This document shows, piece after piece, positions 24,201-31,429 of a stretch of 64,000 bases of DNA. The position numbers and the translations under genes are program-made. Position 1 is the stretch's first letter. Every line of letters starts with the position of its first letter. The notes beneath the pieces were generated by a model, which saw only the letters and a program-made list of their open reading frames with translations, was not told the DNA's origin and did not search any database. Origin of the DNA: Euglena gracilis (lineage: Eukaryota; Euglenida; Euglenophyceae; Euglenales); contig CP154955.1 of NCBI GenBank assembly GCA_039621445.1, positions 57,961,698-58,025,697 on the forward strand, read 5' to 3'.

Positions 24201-26844
24201 TTTTTCATGTAATCCCTGTTTCATCATTGATTTTTTACCCCTCCGGACCCCCATCAAGGGCCCACCGACCCCCACCGACCAAAGATTTCCATCTGAGGGT
24301 GTTTATGTTGGTGTAAGGCACTTATTTGGACCCATCCGGACCATTTCCGGGTGATTTGGGCCCGCCACATACCATTTTTATGACCACCGACTAGCCACCG
24401 ACTACTTTGCATAGGATTTTCTTCATGGGGGGGATTAAAAGTTGGCGGTTTTGACCCGTTAGTACATTAGAGTGGGTATTTTGCCGACTAGTCGGCCGAC
24501 TACCCACTACCCCCCCCCCAGTCTACCGCTATGCGACACCCCCGGGGGTCTTAAAAAGAAGCCTGCCCTAAATATATTACATTGTACACACATGTATTAT
24601 ATCACAATATGTATTATTACACAAAATATATTACGTATGTATTACAATATATATATGTATGTGTGGCAGGTGTACTTTTTGATACCCCCTGGGGGTATCT
24701 TATTGGATACTTGGTTTGCCACGGTATACACATACAGGGCGTGAGTGTTAGGGTTAGGACCGGTCGGCTTCCCTGACGCGGGCCGCCTCATAACCACCTG
24801 ACCGCCAGGCGAATCCTATCACCCGCCCTTTTGAGTCACCCGAAGGCCAGGAGGGCTCAGTCGCCTGTGGGGACCGACCGTTCGGCGGCCCCCACAGGCG
24901 ACCTTTATCTTACTTTTTCCCTGCCGATGGCCGCCATTGGGAAGCGCGGCCCGCGCCAGGGAGGATGTGCGTGCGGCCCAACCGGATGCGGCCTCCTACG
25001 CCTTCACTAATCTCAGGTACACCGTGGCCAACCAAGTGTCCACTTTGATACCCCCCCGGGGGGTATCAAAAGGTGCACCTGCCATTTACATGTATGTATG
25101 GCAGGTGAGAACTTTAGTACCCCCCCGGGGGGTACTAAAGTTCACTCCGGCCACTAAAGTTCACTCAGGCTCCGGCCACCTCCATGTAAACCCCCCCCCC
25201 ATTTATAACGACCTGTCGTTATCCGACTTTTGAGTTGGTGAAAAATCCAAAGGGGGTCGTTATAAATGGGGGGTCGTTATAAATGGGGGGTCGTTATAAA
25301 TGGGGGGGGTTACCCAAAGTCGGGGTATTGAGACCTTGTGAAGTTTTCTGTGTCCCGTACAGCCATGTCTCCTCTCCCCACACTCCCCGCACTCTCTAAG
25401 CAGCGGTCTATCCGCTCGTACTTCAAATAACCCGTCCGAGCACGAACGTTGCAGCTTCCCGATATGGGTCGTTATATTTCTCAGACTGGTGGAATTCTCC
25501 AAATGGGTCGGTATAAATGGGGGGGGGTTGTTGTCAGAGGGGGGTCGTTCTAAATGGAGGGGGGGGGTTTACACAGACAAAAAGGGCCAGAGGTGAACAA
25601 CAGCGCCAGGCCAGAAGAAGGGATAAAAGGCACCAAAAAAAAAGCCACAGTTCACCCCACAATGGCCACCCAAAATTTGCTTGTCAGGGTTAGGGTTTGG
25701 GTTAGGGTTAGGGTTACGGTTGGGGTTACTAAATTTCTCACCTGCCACATACATCCATATTACATTTATTGCAGTGCCAAATGTGCAGCAGGAGACTTTC
25801 TCTTGCAAAGTGCTGCGAGTGGGGGGGTGACTCCTCCCCACACAGCCCTGTCCATGCCAAGCTGGCGGCTGCCAATTACGTTGGCTTCGGCTGCGCTGTG
25901 GCAGGGCCAGGCTGCGCCGCCGCCGCGAATGGAAAAGGGTCGGCGAACGATTCCACGGATTTGCAATGATATGGTGACGTCAGGAATGGTCCCCGCCCCC
26001 GTAGGTTAACGGGTTGGCCACCCTGGCGTTGCGCAAAATGGTTTGGGTCTGAATCTTCAGAACATGCGAACATGCATGCTCTGCCCAGCAAAAGACCACA
26101 GCACATATGATCTGTGGAAGGCCATGGTGCAGGATCAGGTGTTGGGATAATGGTTAGACGGGGGCAAAAATCAAAAGTCGAAAACCACATGTTTTGGACG
26201 TTTTGGGTGGATTGGCGCTGTTCCAAGGATGCCCGATCACCTTTTTTAAAAAAAAACTGCCTGAAAGGAAAAGGATGCCTGAAATCACCCGTTTTTGCCA
26301 AAATACGGCATTTTCCCGTCCATTTCTGCTGTGAAGGATTCGTCGACTGTGCTGGGACGGTATTTTTTTTTTGTTAAGGACCGTCCTGGGTGACTGACTG
26401 GTGTTTGGCTCCGGACCTCCCCACCCCCCCCCCCCCAGGGGGTGGGGTCAGCCATGTGCCAAAACTTGTTTGAGTTTTGGGTCAACACCCATTTTTGGCT
26501 GTGTGGCAGAGTAACCAACACCCCAGGGGGGGTAGGAAGTAGGAAGTGGCTGACTGGTTTTTGAAAGGTGACTGACTGGGGTTTTGAAGGCGGTGCAGTG
26601 ACCCCCCCCCCCACAGGCCCCCGGCAGGGGAGTCGGTAAGCAGGTTGGTATGGCCCGGACCCAGCTGCCAAGGGGGTCCCGACTGCCGGCCAACTTTGGG
26701 GGGGGGGGGAAGGTTGATGGGGCGACAACTTGCCGGGGGGGGGGACCCAGGGTCGGGGCGAGCCTCACAGCCTGGGAGGGGCTGGTACTGTACCGCTGGG
26801 CCACTCTGCAGCGGGACGCGGCGGCCGTGGAGAGCCGGGCATGA
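9774..26844 (+). CDS. Split gene for a CRT/CLT-like transporter (DMT superfamily), overview
   Basis: Proposed join: 9774-9822, 11041-11142, 11923-12043, 13419-13546, 17469-17554, 18383-18465, 18892-18949, 19977-20085, 21139-21249, 22935-23053, 25862-25897, 26779-26844, about 355 codons. Phases agree across the chosen junctions. The translated blocks follow, in order, the pattern of plant CRT-like and Plasmodium CRT transporters: PF.hydrophobic helix, IPK.., GP...L.Q helix, KE.VF, .VVN.F.S.FQ, Cys-bearing loop, .VVKHA, LST helix and LYRW end. Family members move small solutes such as glutathione, peptides or amino acids across plastid, vacuolar or endosomal membranes; substrate and location here are unknown. 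It is shorter than the usual 400-450 residues because the helix 1 exon was not found. Single donor choices were guided by phase and family alignment from memory, so some boundaries may shift. Exons 6 and 7 lack AG acceptors, so a decayed copy or sequence error is possible. Confidence 0.75.
10041..10464. mobile_element. Foldback element with TTGCGCCAAAGCGCAA arms
   Basis: The left arm from CCCATTGTGCCAAAGTGCAA and the right arm ending TTGCGCTTTGGCGCAATGG are inverted over about 140 bp, sharing GGGCAGGCTTATG, an A/T-rich middle and GTGGGTGTTGCGCC. More copies of the palindromic unit occur outside, at 9,575, 10,545, 10,595 and 10,780. The region lies in the proposed first intron of the CRT-like gene. 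Confidence 0.7.
11041..11142 (+). CDS. CRT-like exon 2 (helix 2)
   Basis: This follows a good acceptor (TTACCCAGGCAG|G) and encodes KPFAYFVANLMALVYVVVYG and then a second hydrophobic stretch ending AYMLG. In plant CRT-like proteins the matching segment begins with a conserved proline-phenylalanine pair and contains a YV.VY motif, followed by LG and an acidic stretch, as continued in the next exon. The donor chosen (CTGG|GTGTGC) leaves phase 1 and lets the chain read LG then RVTKDG. A second phase-1 donor at 11,166 is possible and would add eight residues. Flanking DNA is AT-rich intron. Confidence 0.72.
11923..12043 (+). CDS. CRT-like exon 3 (helix 3)
   Basis: The acceptor is strong (TCCTCTGCAG|GA) and the donor is GAG|GTGGGA. 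The exon reads VTKDGVWSDHCLG, then IPKAKLILLGACDTVG and an alanine/serine/glycine-type helix ending SIGCM. The pattern acidic loop, IPK plus a basic residue, and then a helix starting with a glycine-rich turn is the family's link between helices 2 and 3. The exon enters with two bases and leaves with two bases, matching the exons on both sides. Confidence 0.75.
13419..13546 (+). CDS. CRT-like exon 4 (helix 4)
   Basis: The acceptor is ATGCAG|C. The exon encodes AISASQLGGPFIVILGQ followed by AILPASMAVS and a short basic tail ending PQLHCG. The GP...L.Q...P arrangement is the most characteristic part of the family, the fourth helix, in which a glutamine or asparagine sits in the middle of the membrane. 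The donor GTG|GTGATG leaves phase 1, which joins in frame to exon 5 so that RWRPQLHCG runs into LVVAG. This matches the loop-then-helix 5 layout. The tail between helices 4 and 5 is a few residues shorter than usual. Confidence 0.72.
13685..13880. repeat. CCTCC/CATC and (CATA)n simple repeats
   Basis: Tandem CCTCCCTC and CCATCCAT units pass into about 28 copies of CATA. On translation these give the threonine/isoleucine/histidine frames seen here, which are not genes. Confidence 0.95.
13882..14130. mobile_element. Partial copy of the CGGCGCC-core short element
   Basis: It starts CAGGTGTTTTTTTAGTTG and has the family core GGGATATACTTTTCGGCGCC followed by a TGCTATTTTTATCAC stretch. The right end is not clear; AAAGGTGCCTG at 14,400 is a possible terminus. 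Confidence 0.55.
14716..15250. repeat. (GTGA)n array of about 480 bp passing into (GT)n
   Basis: More than 110 GTGA units with a few GCGA and GTGC variants, then a short GT tract. This is one of the longest tandem arrays in the window. It gives an artificial 430-codon THSL frame on the reverse strand. Confidence 0.98.
15416..15707. mobile_element. CGGCGCC-core hAT-like short element
   Basis: Ends are CAGGGGTTTTTTTAGTC and the complement form GGTCTCAAAGAACCCCTG. The core has two copies of GGGATATACT and TTTTCGGCGCCAAAGGCGCC. The flanks are C-rich, so the target duplication cannot be judged. It lies in the 3.9-kb intron of the CRT-like gene. Confidence 0.75.
16541..16991. mobile_element. Probable GCGTTTTTT-rich inverted-repeat element
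   Basis: It begins CAGGGGAGGGGGGAAAACGC and ends TGCGTCCCTCCCCCC..GCCTG. The interior is tandem TTTTTTGCATTT and TTTGCGTTTAT, as in the element at 4,106. No exact duplication was seen. Confidence 0.45.
17469..17554 (+). CDS. CRT-like exon 5 (helix 5 and start of helix 6)
   Basis: This follows CCCGGCAG and encodes LVVAGVAVATALG, a short proline-glycine-alanine loop, and PPLFCLLM. It then meets the donor ATG|GTGGCC in phase 0. The block matches family helix 5 (GA.L...G...A) and the first turns of helix 6 (W.LL......). The preceding intron is the longest of the gene (about 3.9 kb). It holds the CATA and GTGA arrays and at least two transposon copies, which explains its size. Codon third positions are almost all G or C, unlike the intron around it. 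Confidence 0.7.
17607..18005. repeat. TTTATAGG plus G-run repeat
   Basis: Several inverted and direct copies of AAACCCCCCCC..TTATAAACC and GGGGGTTTATAGGT. They surround a low-complexity region of AAATTGGCAATTTTT type. Similar in plan to the GTCGTTATAAATGGGGG repeat at 25,188-25,560. It lies just after CRT-like exon 5. Confidence 0.6.
18383..18465 (+). CDS. CRT-like exon 6 (end of helix 6 and following loop)
   Basis: The exon reads IPLLRIPYAISFTLKEQVF and RERPNRDP before a GT donor (CCGCT|GTAACC); the TAA in the donor is intronic. The KE.VF motif after helix 6 is one of the strongest signatures of the CRT family. An in-frame TAA at 18,371-18,373 limits the exon on the left, yet no AG lies between it and the coding block. 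The acceptor-like string is TTTTCTGCG, one A short of a classical TTTTCTGCAG. Phase 0 entry agrees with exon 5. Confidence 0.68.
18892..18949 (+). CDS. CRT-like exon 7 (helix 7)
   Basis: The exon encodes LHVLVVNFFSSVFQLCFA. The VVN.F.S.FQ string is the typical family helix 7, which follows the KE.VF loop directly. The donor GCT|GTGATG leaves phase 0, matching exon 8. As with exon 6, no AG is available in the right phase: the nearest usable string is TCTCGCA|CGG, which would be a normal acceptor if one G were restored after GCA. The start coordinate is therefore inferred from phase and homology. Confidence 0.6.
19145..19439. mobile_element. hAT-like short element, CAGGGCGGTCCTTAAG subfamily
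   Basis: Inverted ends CAGGGCGGTCCTTAAG / CTTAAGGACCGCCCTG with an exact 8-bp duplication, ATAAACCC, at 19,137-19,144 and 19,440-19,447. The core shares GATTTGGGTGGATGGGCG and GTGTGCTGGGA with the copy at 25,981 and a fragment near 22,600. Confidence 0.9.
19800..19945. repeat. (GGGGTC)n-type simple repeat
   Basis: Imperfect tandem TCGGGGT/TGGGGTC units directly upstream of CRT-like exon 8. They give arginine/glycine/valine-rich artificial frames. Confidence 0.9.
19977..20085 (+). CDS. CRT-like exon 8 (loop between helices 7 and 8)
   Basis: This follows CACTGCCGCAG and encodes FGGVPPTVLPAYVRLATRC, then VLGADSLELLAPAELDG, ending at GGCG|GTGTGG in phase 1. The family has a lumenal loop here with a short amphipathic segment (LP.Y...G..C..G) and cysteines; the RCVLG part fits this. 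A long GGGTC-type simple repeat lies just upstream, and a GT-rich tract begins just after the donor. The fit is weaker than for the membrane helices, but position, phase and G/C-ending codons support it. Confidence 0.6.
21139..21249 (+). CDS. CRT-like exon 9 (helix 8)
   Basis: The acceptor is excellent (GTCTCCCCCTCAG|TG). The exon reads DTLMWTQCHYMPG, then LLVYIVTNITMNILVLTV and VKHAG. It matches the family's cysteine-glycine loop, the helix with a central asparagine pair and the closing V.KH motif. The donor GCCG|GTGTGC leaves one base, and exon 10 supplies two, making a glycine codon. The frame stays open to a CAG|GTTC site at 21,276, a possible alternative donor that breaks the homology. 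Confidence 0.82.
21280..21705. repeat. Dispersed TTTTTAAGG repeat, copy 1
   Basis: This shares order and sequence with 35,290-35,700: T-rich TTTTTAAAGGCATTT blocks, a CCAAG...ATCGAA segment, TGGATAGA, and GTTGGCTTGTTTTTGCCGA-type text. It lies in the intron between CRT-like exons 9 and 10. Ends are not defined. Confidence 0.6.
22935..23053 (+). CDS. CRT-like exon 10 (helix 9)
   Basis: After CCCCCCGCAG the exon encodes AVLNFVLSTVATTLQYFAF and VLDWPLLPRARGW. Joined to exon 9 it reads KHAGAVLNFVLST, matching the family pattern of KH/K.SA, a small-residue helix with an ST pair, then an aromatic/proline exit. The right boundary is uncertain: the first GT after the helix is a weak phase-0 site at 23,054, and the last 10 or so residues before it are low-complexity. 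Helix 10 must be encoded further downstream. Confidence 0.78.
23353..24565. mobile_element. Composite: CAGGCTTCTTTTTAAG element enlarged by an inner palindromic repeat
   Basis: The outer ends are the same 16-bp inverted repeats as at 8,600. The left half has the TATACCTTTTCGGCGCG core. The right half is separated by about 940 bp framed by inverted GGTAGACTGGGGGGGGG (23,590) and its complement (24,525). The insert is rich in GTCGGCCGACTACCC units. The flanks show no 8-bp duplication. Confidence 0.6.
24655..25105. repeat. Inverted repeat with nested perfect palindromes
   Basis: The arm at 24,655-24,745 (GGCAGGTGTAC..TTGATACC..., ending CCACGGTATAC) is mirrored at 25,017-25,105. Each arm contains a GATACCCC / GGGGTATC palindrome. 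A third hairpin, ACTTTAGTACCCC / GGGGTACTAAAGT, follows at 25,111-25,142. The spacer holds GC-rich unique DNA and a single GTTAGGGTTAGG. Confidence 0.6.
25188..25560. repeat. GTCGTTATAAATGGGGG repeat
   Basis: Starts CCCCCCCATTTATAACGACC and ends with four or more GGGTCGTTATAAATGGGG copies. Palindromic overall; ends not defined. Confidence 0.6.
25684..25728. repeat. Interstitial telomere-like GGTTAGGGTTAGGG tract
   Basis: About seven imperfect TTAGGG/TTTGGG units. Shorter traces occur at 4,892-4,914, 24,748 and 51,727. They are too short and degenerate to be a chromosome end. Confidence 0.6.
25862..25897 (+). CDS. Possible CRT-like exon 11 (36-nt micro-exon, start of helix 10)
   Basis: Between CCAAG and GCT|GTGGCA lies a phase-0 block of 12 codons, LAAANYVGFGCA. 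It resembles the start of family helix 10, which usually reads aromatic-V.G...G before LYRW. Both neighbouring junctions are also phase 0. The acceptor has no pyrimidine tract, and a micro-exon this short is easy to find by chance, so this is tentative. It lies just upstream of a 408-bp transposon copy. Confidence 0.35.
25981..26388. mobile_element. Diverged copy of the CAGGGCGGTCC short element
   Basis: Left end CAGGAATGGTCC, right end GTTAAGGACCGTCCTG. The flanks GGTGACGT and GGTGACTG agree in six of eight bases. It shares the GTTTTGGGTGGATTGGCG and ACTGTGCTGGGACGG blocks with the copy at 19,145. It sits between CRT-like exons 11 and 12. Confidence 0.6.
26779..26844 (+). CDS. CRT-like terminal exon (end of helix 10, stop)
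   Basis: From CTGGGAG|G the frame reads GLVLYRW, then ATLQRDAAAVESRA and TGA at 26,842-26,844. CRT-like proteins end helix 10 with G..LYRW or a close variant and finish with a short charged tail, as here. An upstream acceptor at 26,770 (CCTCACAG) would add tryptophan-glutamate but is out of phase with the proposed exon 11. G/C-ending codons mark it off from the surrounding G-run repeats. No polyadenylation signal is obvious. Confidence 0.55.
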   Translation, partial: GLVLYRWATLQRDAAAVESRA

Positions 26845-27780
26845 CACCCCCCCCCCGGTTGCACTATGGTTTCTTGTCGGTTTATGGCCGGCGCCAACTT
26901 CGCTTCTGGCTCAGTTTTGCTGTGGCCAGGGACCCCTTGCACCAGTGCTCCTGTGGTGCTGCGCCTGGGGTGAGCACCTCTGGTGTGTGTGTGTGTGTGT
27001 GTGAGTGACCCCCCCCCCCCCGCCACCCTGCAGCCTCGCCACTGCGGCGATGCACACCGCCCAGCCCATGCATTTCTGTGTGGGTGATGGGATGGACGGG
27101 AATCATTTTGTTTCATTTCGTTTTCCATTCGCTTCATCCTGCAATCCTGCAATCCTGCGAAGCAAAAATCCAGCAATTGAGCGAAAACTGAACATCCCGT
27201 GATCGTCCAACTTAGCGTAAAAGGTTGCAAAATATTTCTGGTGCTGGACCGTTGTGGATGAGTCCGCTGTGAGAGTGCCCAAACATTGGAGGTGTCGTTT
27301 CCTGCCCGCCTGGTCACGTTTATATTTGAGTCACATTCAGAAAGAGAATTTTTTTTGAATATTTGACCGGTGTATACCTTTTGAAAATAGACTATAAACG
27401 GAGAGGATATCTGTAATCTCAGGCGGCGCATCTCACACTTAAGCTTTTTTTTGGTCGATTTGCGCATTTTCGAAAACAGACCAAAAAAGTGCCGGCAGTA
27501 CAAGGGCTGAGAGCGACTGGCAGCATGGTTGGACAAAATACGAGCGATTTCTTGTTTTTGGCCCCGGCTCTCCTGGGAATTACGTGTTTTTTTGCTGTTT
27601 TTTTTTGAGGTCGGAATGTCACGAAAACCCCCGGAGCTATCCCCAAAAGTGAAAAAAAAAAACACCGACAAAAAACACCAAAACCCGAGTACCGCCTCCC
27701 CGTTCCCTGTGTGACAACTGCCAGTGCCAGGTGGTGAAACAATGCCCCACTGATGTTTAAGGCTCTGTGGCACCCACACA

Positions 27781-29125
27781 ACAGCAGAAATGATGTTGGT
27801 GTGCGCAGATGCGCACATGGACGACGTGTGCATATGCGCACACCGACCACTTTAAGACCAACCAAGAGCCTCTTATGGCAGTGTGTTTGGAGCTGGAAAA
27901 TGAATGTCAACACTGTGATATTTCCTCCCTTGTATTCCTGTGGTGCTGGACCCCCTATGTTGAATGCTAATATGTTTGCGGTTGGTGTGCACAATTGCAC
28001 ACATCAGCCTTTGAACTGGTTGCTTTTCAATTGTGGGCACCGACCAAAATTCTCTTTCATTTTGAAGCCTTGGCAACAAAGACTTCTGAGACGAGAGAGG
28101 GATCGAAACAGGATGAGAGCAGATTGTGGAGGTGTTGTGCTCAAAGTGGTGATGTTGTAAGGTTTGTCTGAGAACCTCAAATGAAGCGTGTCAGTGTATT
28201 GCATTATATGGCCCCCTGACCACCGGGATTTCCAAGTCAGCAGACACATCCATTTCCAGCCAATCAACTGTTCCTCATTTTCGGACTGAAATACTGGGGG
28301 TGAAGGGCACTTTTACACTAAGTTTTTCAGGATAAAACCCGGAAGTGTTGTTTATTGTAATGTTTCAGGGGCTAAGAAATGGTTTTTCATGGCTTCAATT
28401 GCCAATGCCCAAACTTGGGCCCAGGGTTTTTTTTTTAGTCTTGGACCCCCTCCCTCCCCCCGGGGGGGGGGGTGGGGTGGGGGGGGCCCTTGGACCCCCC
28501 CCCCCCCGGGGGGGGGGGTAGGTATATCTTTTTCGGCGCCAAAGGCGCCGAAAATTTTGAAAACAGTGCTATTTTTAGCATTTTCGGGCAAAAGTGGGTG
28601 GGTCCCCCGGGACCCCCCCCTCCCCCCGGGGGGGGGGCCACCCCTTGGGGTGGGTGGGTGGGTGCCGACCCCCCCCCCCCCCCCCTCCCGGTCTTAAAAA
28701 AGCCCCTGCTTGGGCCTGCAGGCTGGTGTTTAAATTCTACCGAATACCTCGCACTTAAGGATTTCCAAGCCGCAGTGGTGCCACACCCTCTGAATGGTAC
28801 GTGTGTTTGTGTGTTAAGTTGCACAAGTGGTTGGTGTGCGCAGATGTGCAAACCGACCGACCAAAAAGCCTGTTTTCGCATTTGGCAAACCAACCGTTGT
28901 ACAATTTTACAAACACATCAATTGCAGCTGACGCACATGGCCCTTTTCACAGGTATGCAAACGGTTGGTGTCCGCATTTGCGCACACCGTCCATTTGCAC
29001 ATTTGCTCACACTGACCACCAGTTTCTCATACAGCCAAGCTTCAGGGTATCGTTTCAGGCTCAGGCACGCCGGTCATGTCTTGTCATTGTCATACAAAAT
29101 GTCGATGTGCGCAAATGCGCACATT
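27781..29125. repeat. Region with dispersed TGTGCGCANNTGCGCACA palindromes
   Basis: Sites at 27,798, 27,828, 27,988, 28,833, 28,968 and 29,104 share the form TTGGTGTGCGCAnATGCGCACACCGACCA or shorter. They sit on both sides of a hAT-like short element at 28,422. The layout resembles the other two foldback families, with arms built from GCGC palindromes, but arm ends were not resolved. Confidence 0.55.
28422..28708. mobile_element. CGGCGCC-core hAT-like short element
   Basis: Left end CAGGGTTTTTTTTTTAGTC, right end GTCTTAAAAAAGCCCCTG, with an exact 8-bp duplication CTTGGGCC at 28,414-28,421 and 28,709-28,716. The core has TTTTTCGGCGCCAAAGGCGCC and TGCTATTTTTAGCATTTTC. Confidence 0.88.
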
Positions 29126-29195
29126 GACAAAGAAAGGAAGCTTCAGTACGAGATGCGCCGCGTAAGGTAATATCTGCCCTCATAAGTCACACCCT

Positions 29196-29375
29196 CCAAA
29201 TATAAAGCCCCCCCCGGCTTTAAATTTTATATCTGGTGTCAAATTGTCATGTCCACCCAAAATCCACCTGGACAAGTTTGCCTGGATTGCAGCACACCGG
29301 CTATGCCGGGGGGGGGGCTTTTTTTCGGGCGCAAAACCAAACCCCCCTGGGAGGGGCTTTATATTTGGGGGGGGG
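29196..29375. repeat. TATAAAGCCCCCC / GGGGGCTTTATA inverted repeat
   Basis: Ends read CCAAATATAAAGCCCCCC and GGGGCTTTATATTTGG. Related copies occur at 43,510-43,915 and, diverged, at 56,925-57,010. Confidence 0.6.
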
Positions 29376-29599
29376 GTTCAAACTTCCCTCCCATTTGAGA
29401 CCCCCCTGTCAGGCCGATCAAAAAATCACAACTTGCTTAACCCTGTGCAAAAGAAAGGGCAGCAGAGAGGGCATCCCAAAGGCCTGAATTTTTCAGTGCA
29501 GAAAAAATTACAGGAGAAAAAATCGCGAGAAACAATATCACGGGATAACATATTATGGGGAAATGTTGATTTTTGATTTTGGGAAAATTCAAAATTTGA

Positions 29600-30015
29600 G
29601 GGAAATTGCTGGTAAACCCCCCTCCCAAATAATAACACCCCCAAATAATGAACCCAAATAACAACCCCCCCTGAGCACCGACTTCGGCTGCCCAAATAAT
29701 AAGCCTCCTCTGGCAGCTGTGAAGGCATAGAAAAAAGAGGAAAAAGCAGCAGAAATGTTGCAACAAATCACAAAAATGGATGGAATTGGTGCAGAAATGT
29801 TGCGAAAAGCACCCATTTTTCAAAAAGCCCACAAATGCAAAAAAAAGTGACCATTGGAGCCTGTGGAGTCTGTGGTGTGTTTTTTAGGTTTTTTTTTGAC
29901 TTCGAAAATTTTGCCCAAATAATAACCCCCCCCAAATAATAAACCTCCCCCTGGACCCCGACTTCGAGTGTCCAAATAATTAACCGGGGGTTTCATTATT
30001 TGGGGGTGGTAAACC
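29600..30015. repeat. CCCAAATAATAACCCCC repeat cluster
   Basis: Multiple CCAAATAATAA.CCCCC units and the segment CCGACTTCGG. Related copies on either strand lie at 40,290-40,378, 50,350-50,420 and 50,945-51,300. Confidence 0.6.
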
Positions 30016-30024
30016 CCTTTCCCT

Positions 30025-30415
30025 AATAAGTGCGCAGTGCCCTAATTTTGTGCAGTGCTCCTAATAAGTGTGCACCCCCCAAGGGTCCGAAACTACCTCC
30101 CTAAAAAGTGCGCACCCCTCCAAAGTAGAAATGACTGTCGCATCTCAGGTCGGAAAAGAACACACAATCTTCAGAACTGTCCTTCTCAGACTAAATACTT
30201 TCATCATCCAAGCCCAAATTTGACACATAATGACTTGATTCATTGCTTGACATCACAAAATAGGGGGGAAATTAAAAAAGAGTGGGGGGGAAAGTAAGTA
30301 TTTTGCGGTTTGCCCTAATAAGTGCGCAGTGCCCTAATAATTGCGTACCCCTTGGGGTCCGAAACTACATCCTTAAAATGTGCCCACCCGTGCACTTATT
30401 GGGGGGGGGTTATTT
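30025..30415. repeat. CCCTAATAAGTGCGCA repeat cluster
   Basis: Repeated CTAATAAGTGCGCAGTGCCC and GGGTCCGAAACTAC blocks. Relatives with changed wording (CAAATAATGGGGCAGTGCC; CCAAATCAGTGTCACACCCC) lie at 37,355-37,460, 38,085-38,160 and 41,065-41,240. Confidence 0.55.
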
Positions 30416-31429
30416 TTTTTGGCAAAGAGCAGGGGGGGGAACGCAAACACTTTTTTTATACTTTTTGTGTTTTTCAGTTTTGGCAAAATTTGCGGGGTCT
30501 TTGCTTTTTTTGTTCTTTTTGCGTTTTTTTTTCCCCTGGTGATTTTTCGGATTTTTGCTGGAAAATGTCTTTGACAATGAAAAAATCCTCATTTTGGCCC
30601 CCGATTTTCTCCAGTGACCAAATTTTTTGTCAATTTTTTTGTCATTTTTGTATTTTTTTTGGTCAACAAAATGCTTATTTTTCATGCAAACTAAAAAATT
30701 TACAAAAGTTTTAAAAATCCTCTCCATTACCCCCTGCCCCCCCCCCCCAGGGCAGAACGGGAATCGGCCGAACAGCCAGGGTGGTGGGTGGGGGGGTCGA
30801 CCCCCCCCCCACCCCCTGCCTGGTGGGTGGAGATGGTGGGTGGAGGGGGGGGGTCGACCCCCCCACCTCTTCCCGTATTTCCGGGAGCACCAAATTTTGG
30901 ACTCCCAAAAATTTTCCCAGCGTCTTTGGTGCCGGGTGTATTTTTGACCCTTTTTTGGGACCCATATAGGAGGTCCCCCCAACAACCCCCAAAACTCCAT
31001 TTTTTTCACATTTTCCAAATTTTCAACATTTTCTCAATATTTTTATTTCGAGAGGTTTTTGAAGCAAAAAATGCCAAGAAATCTCCAAGAGAAAAAATGT
31101 CAGTAAAATTTGACAATGCCAAAACTTGGTCCAATTTTTTTGACCTTCGTTTTTTTCACCCCCTCCTAAAAACTACCAGTTTTTAACCCTGAAATTTTTG
31201 AGATTTTTTTGTGAAAAAATGTGTTTTTCCGTAAAAAAAAATCATGTATTTTGGGTTCATTTTTCAAAAAAATTCCAATTTTTTTTTCGGCCAACATCCA
31301 TCCCCCTTTCCCCAAAATCGGTGAAAATGTTGTGGTGGGTGGAGGGGCCGACCCACCCCCCTCCCCACCTCCTGGGTGGGGGGAGGTCGACCCCCCCCAC
31401 GCCTTGCCGTTCTGCCCTCCCCCCCCCAA

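Noticed and set aside
24937-25015. Exon-like GC-rich block ending at ATCTCAG|GTACACC
   Set aside because: Good donor, but its reading does not fit the transporter between helices 9 and 10, and it forms the spacer of an inverted repeat.
25684-25728. Telomere
   Set aside because: Only a few degenerate TTAGGG units in the middle of the sequence, with the same strings scattered elsewhere.
26448-27833. 461-codon reverse open frame opposite the last transporter exon
   Set aside because: Unusually long, but it spans a transposon-derived block, a GT tract and unrelated unique DNA, has no recognisable motif, and is antisense to the better-supported exon.
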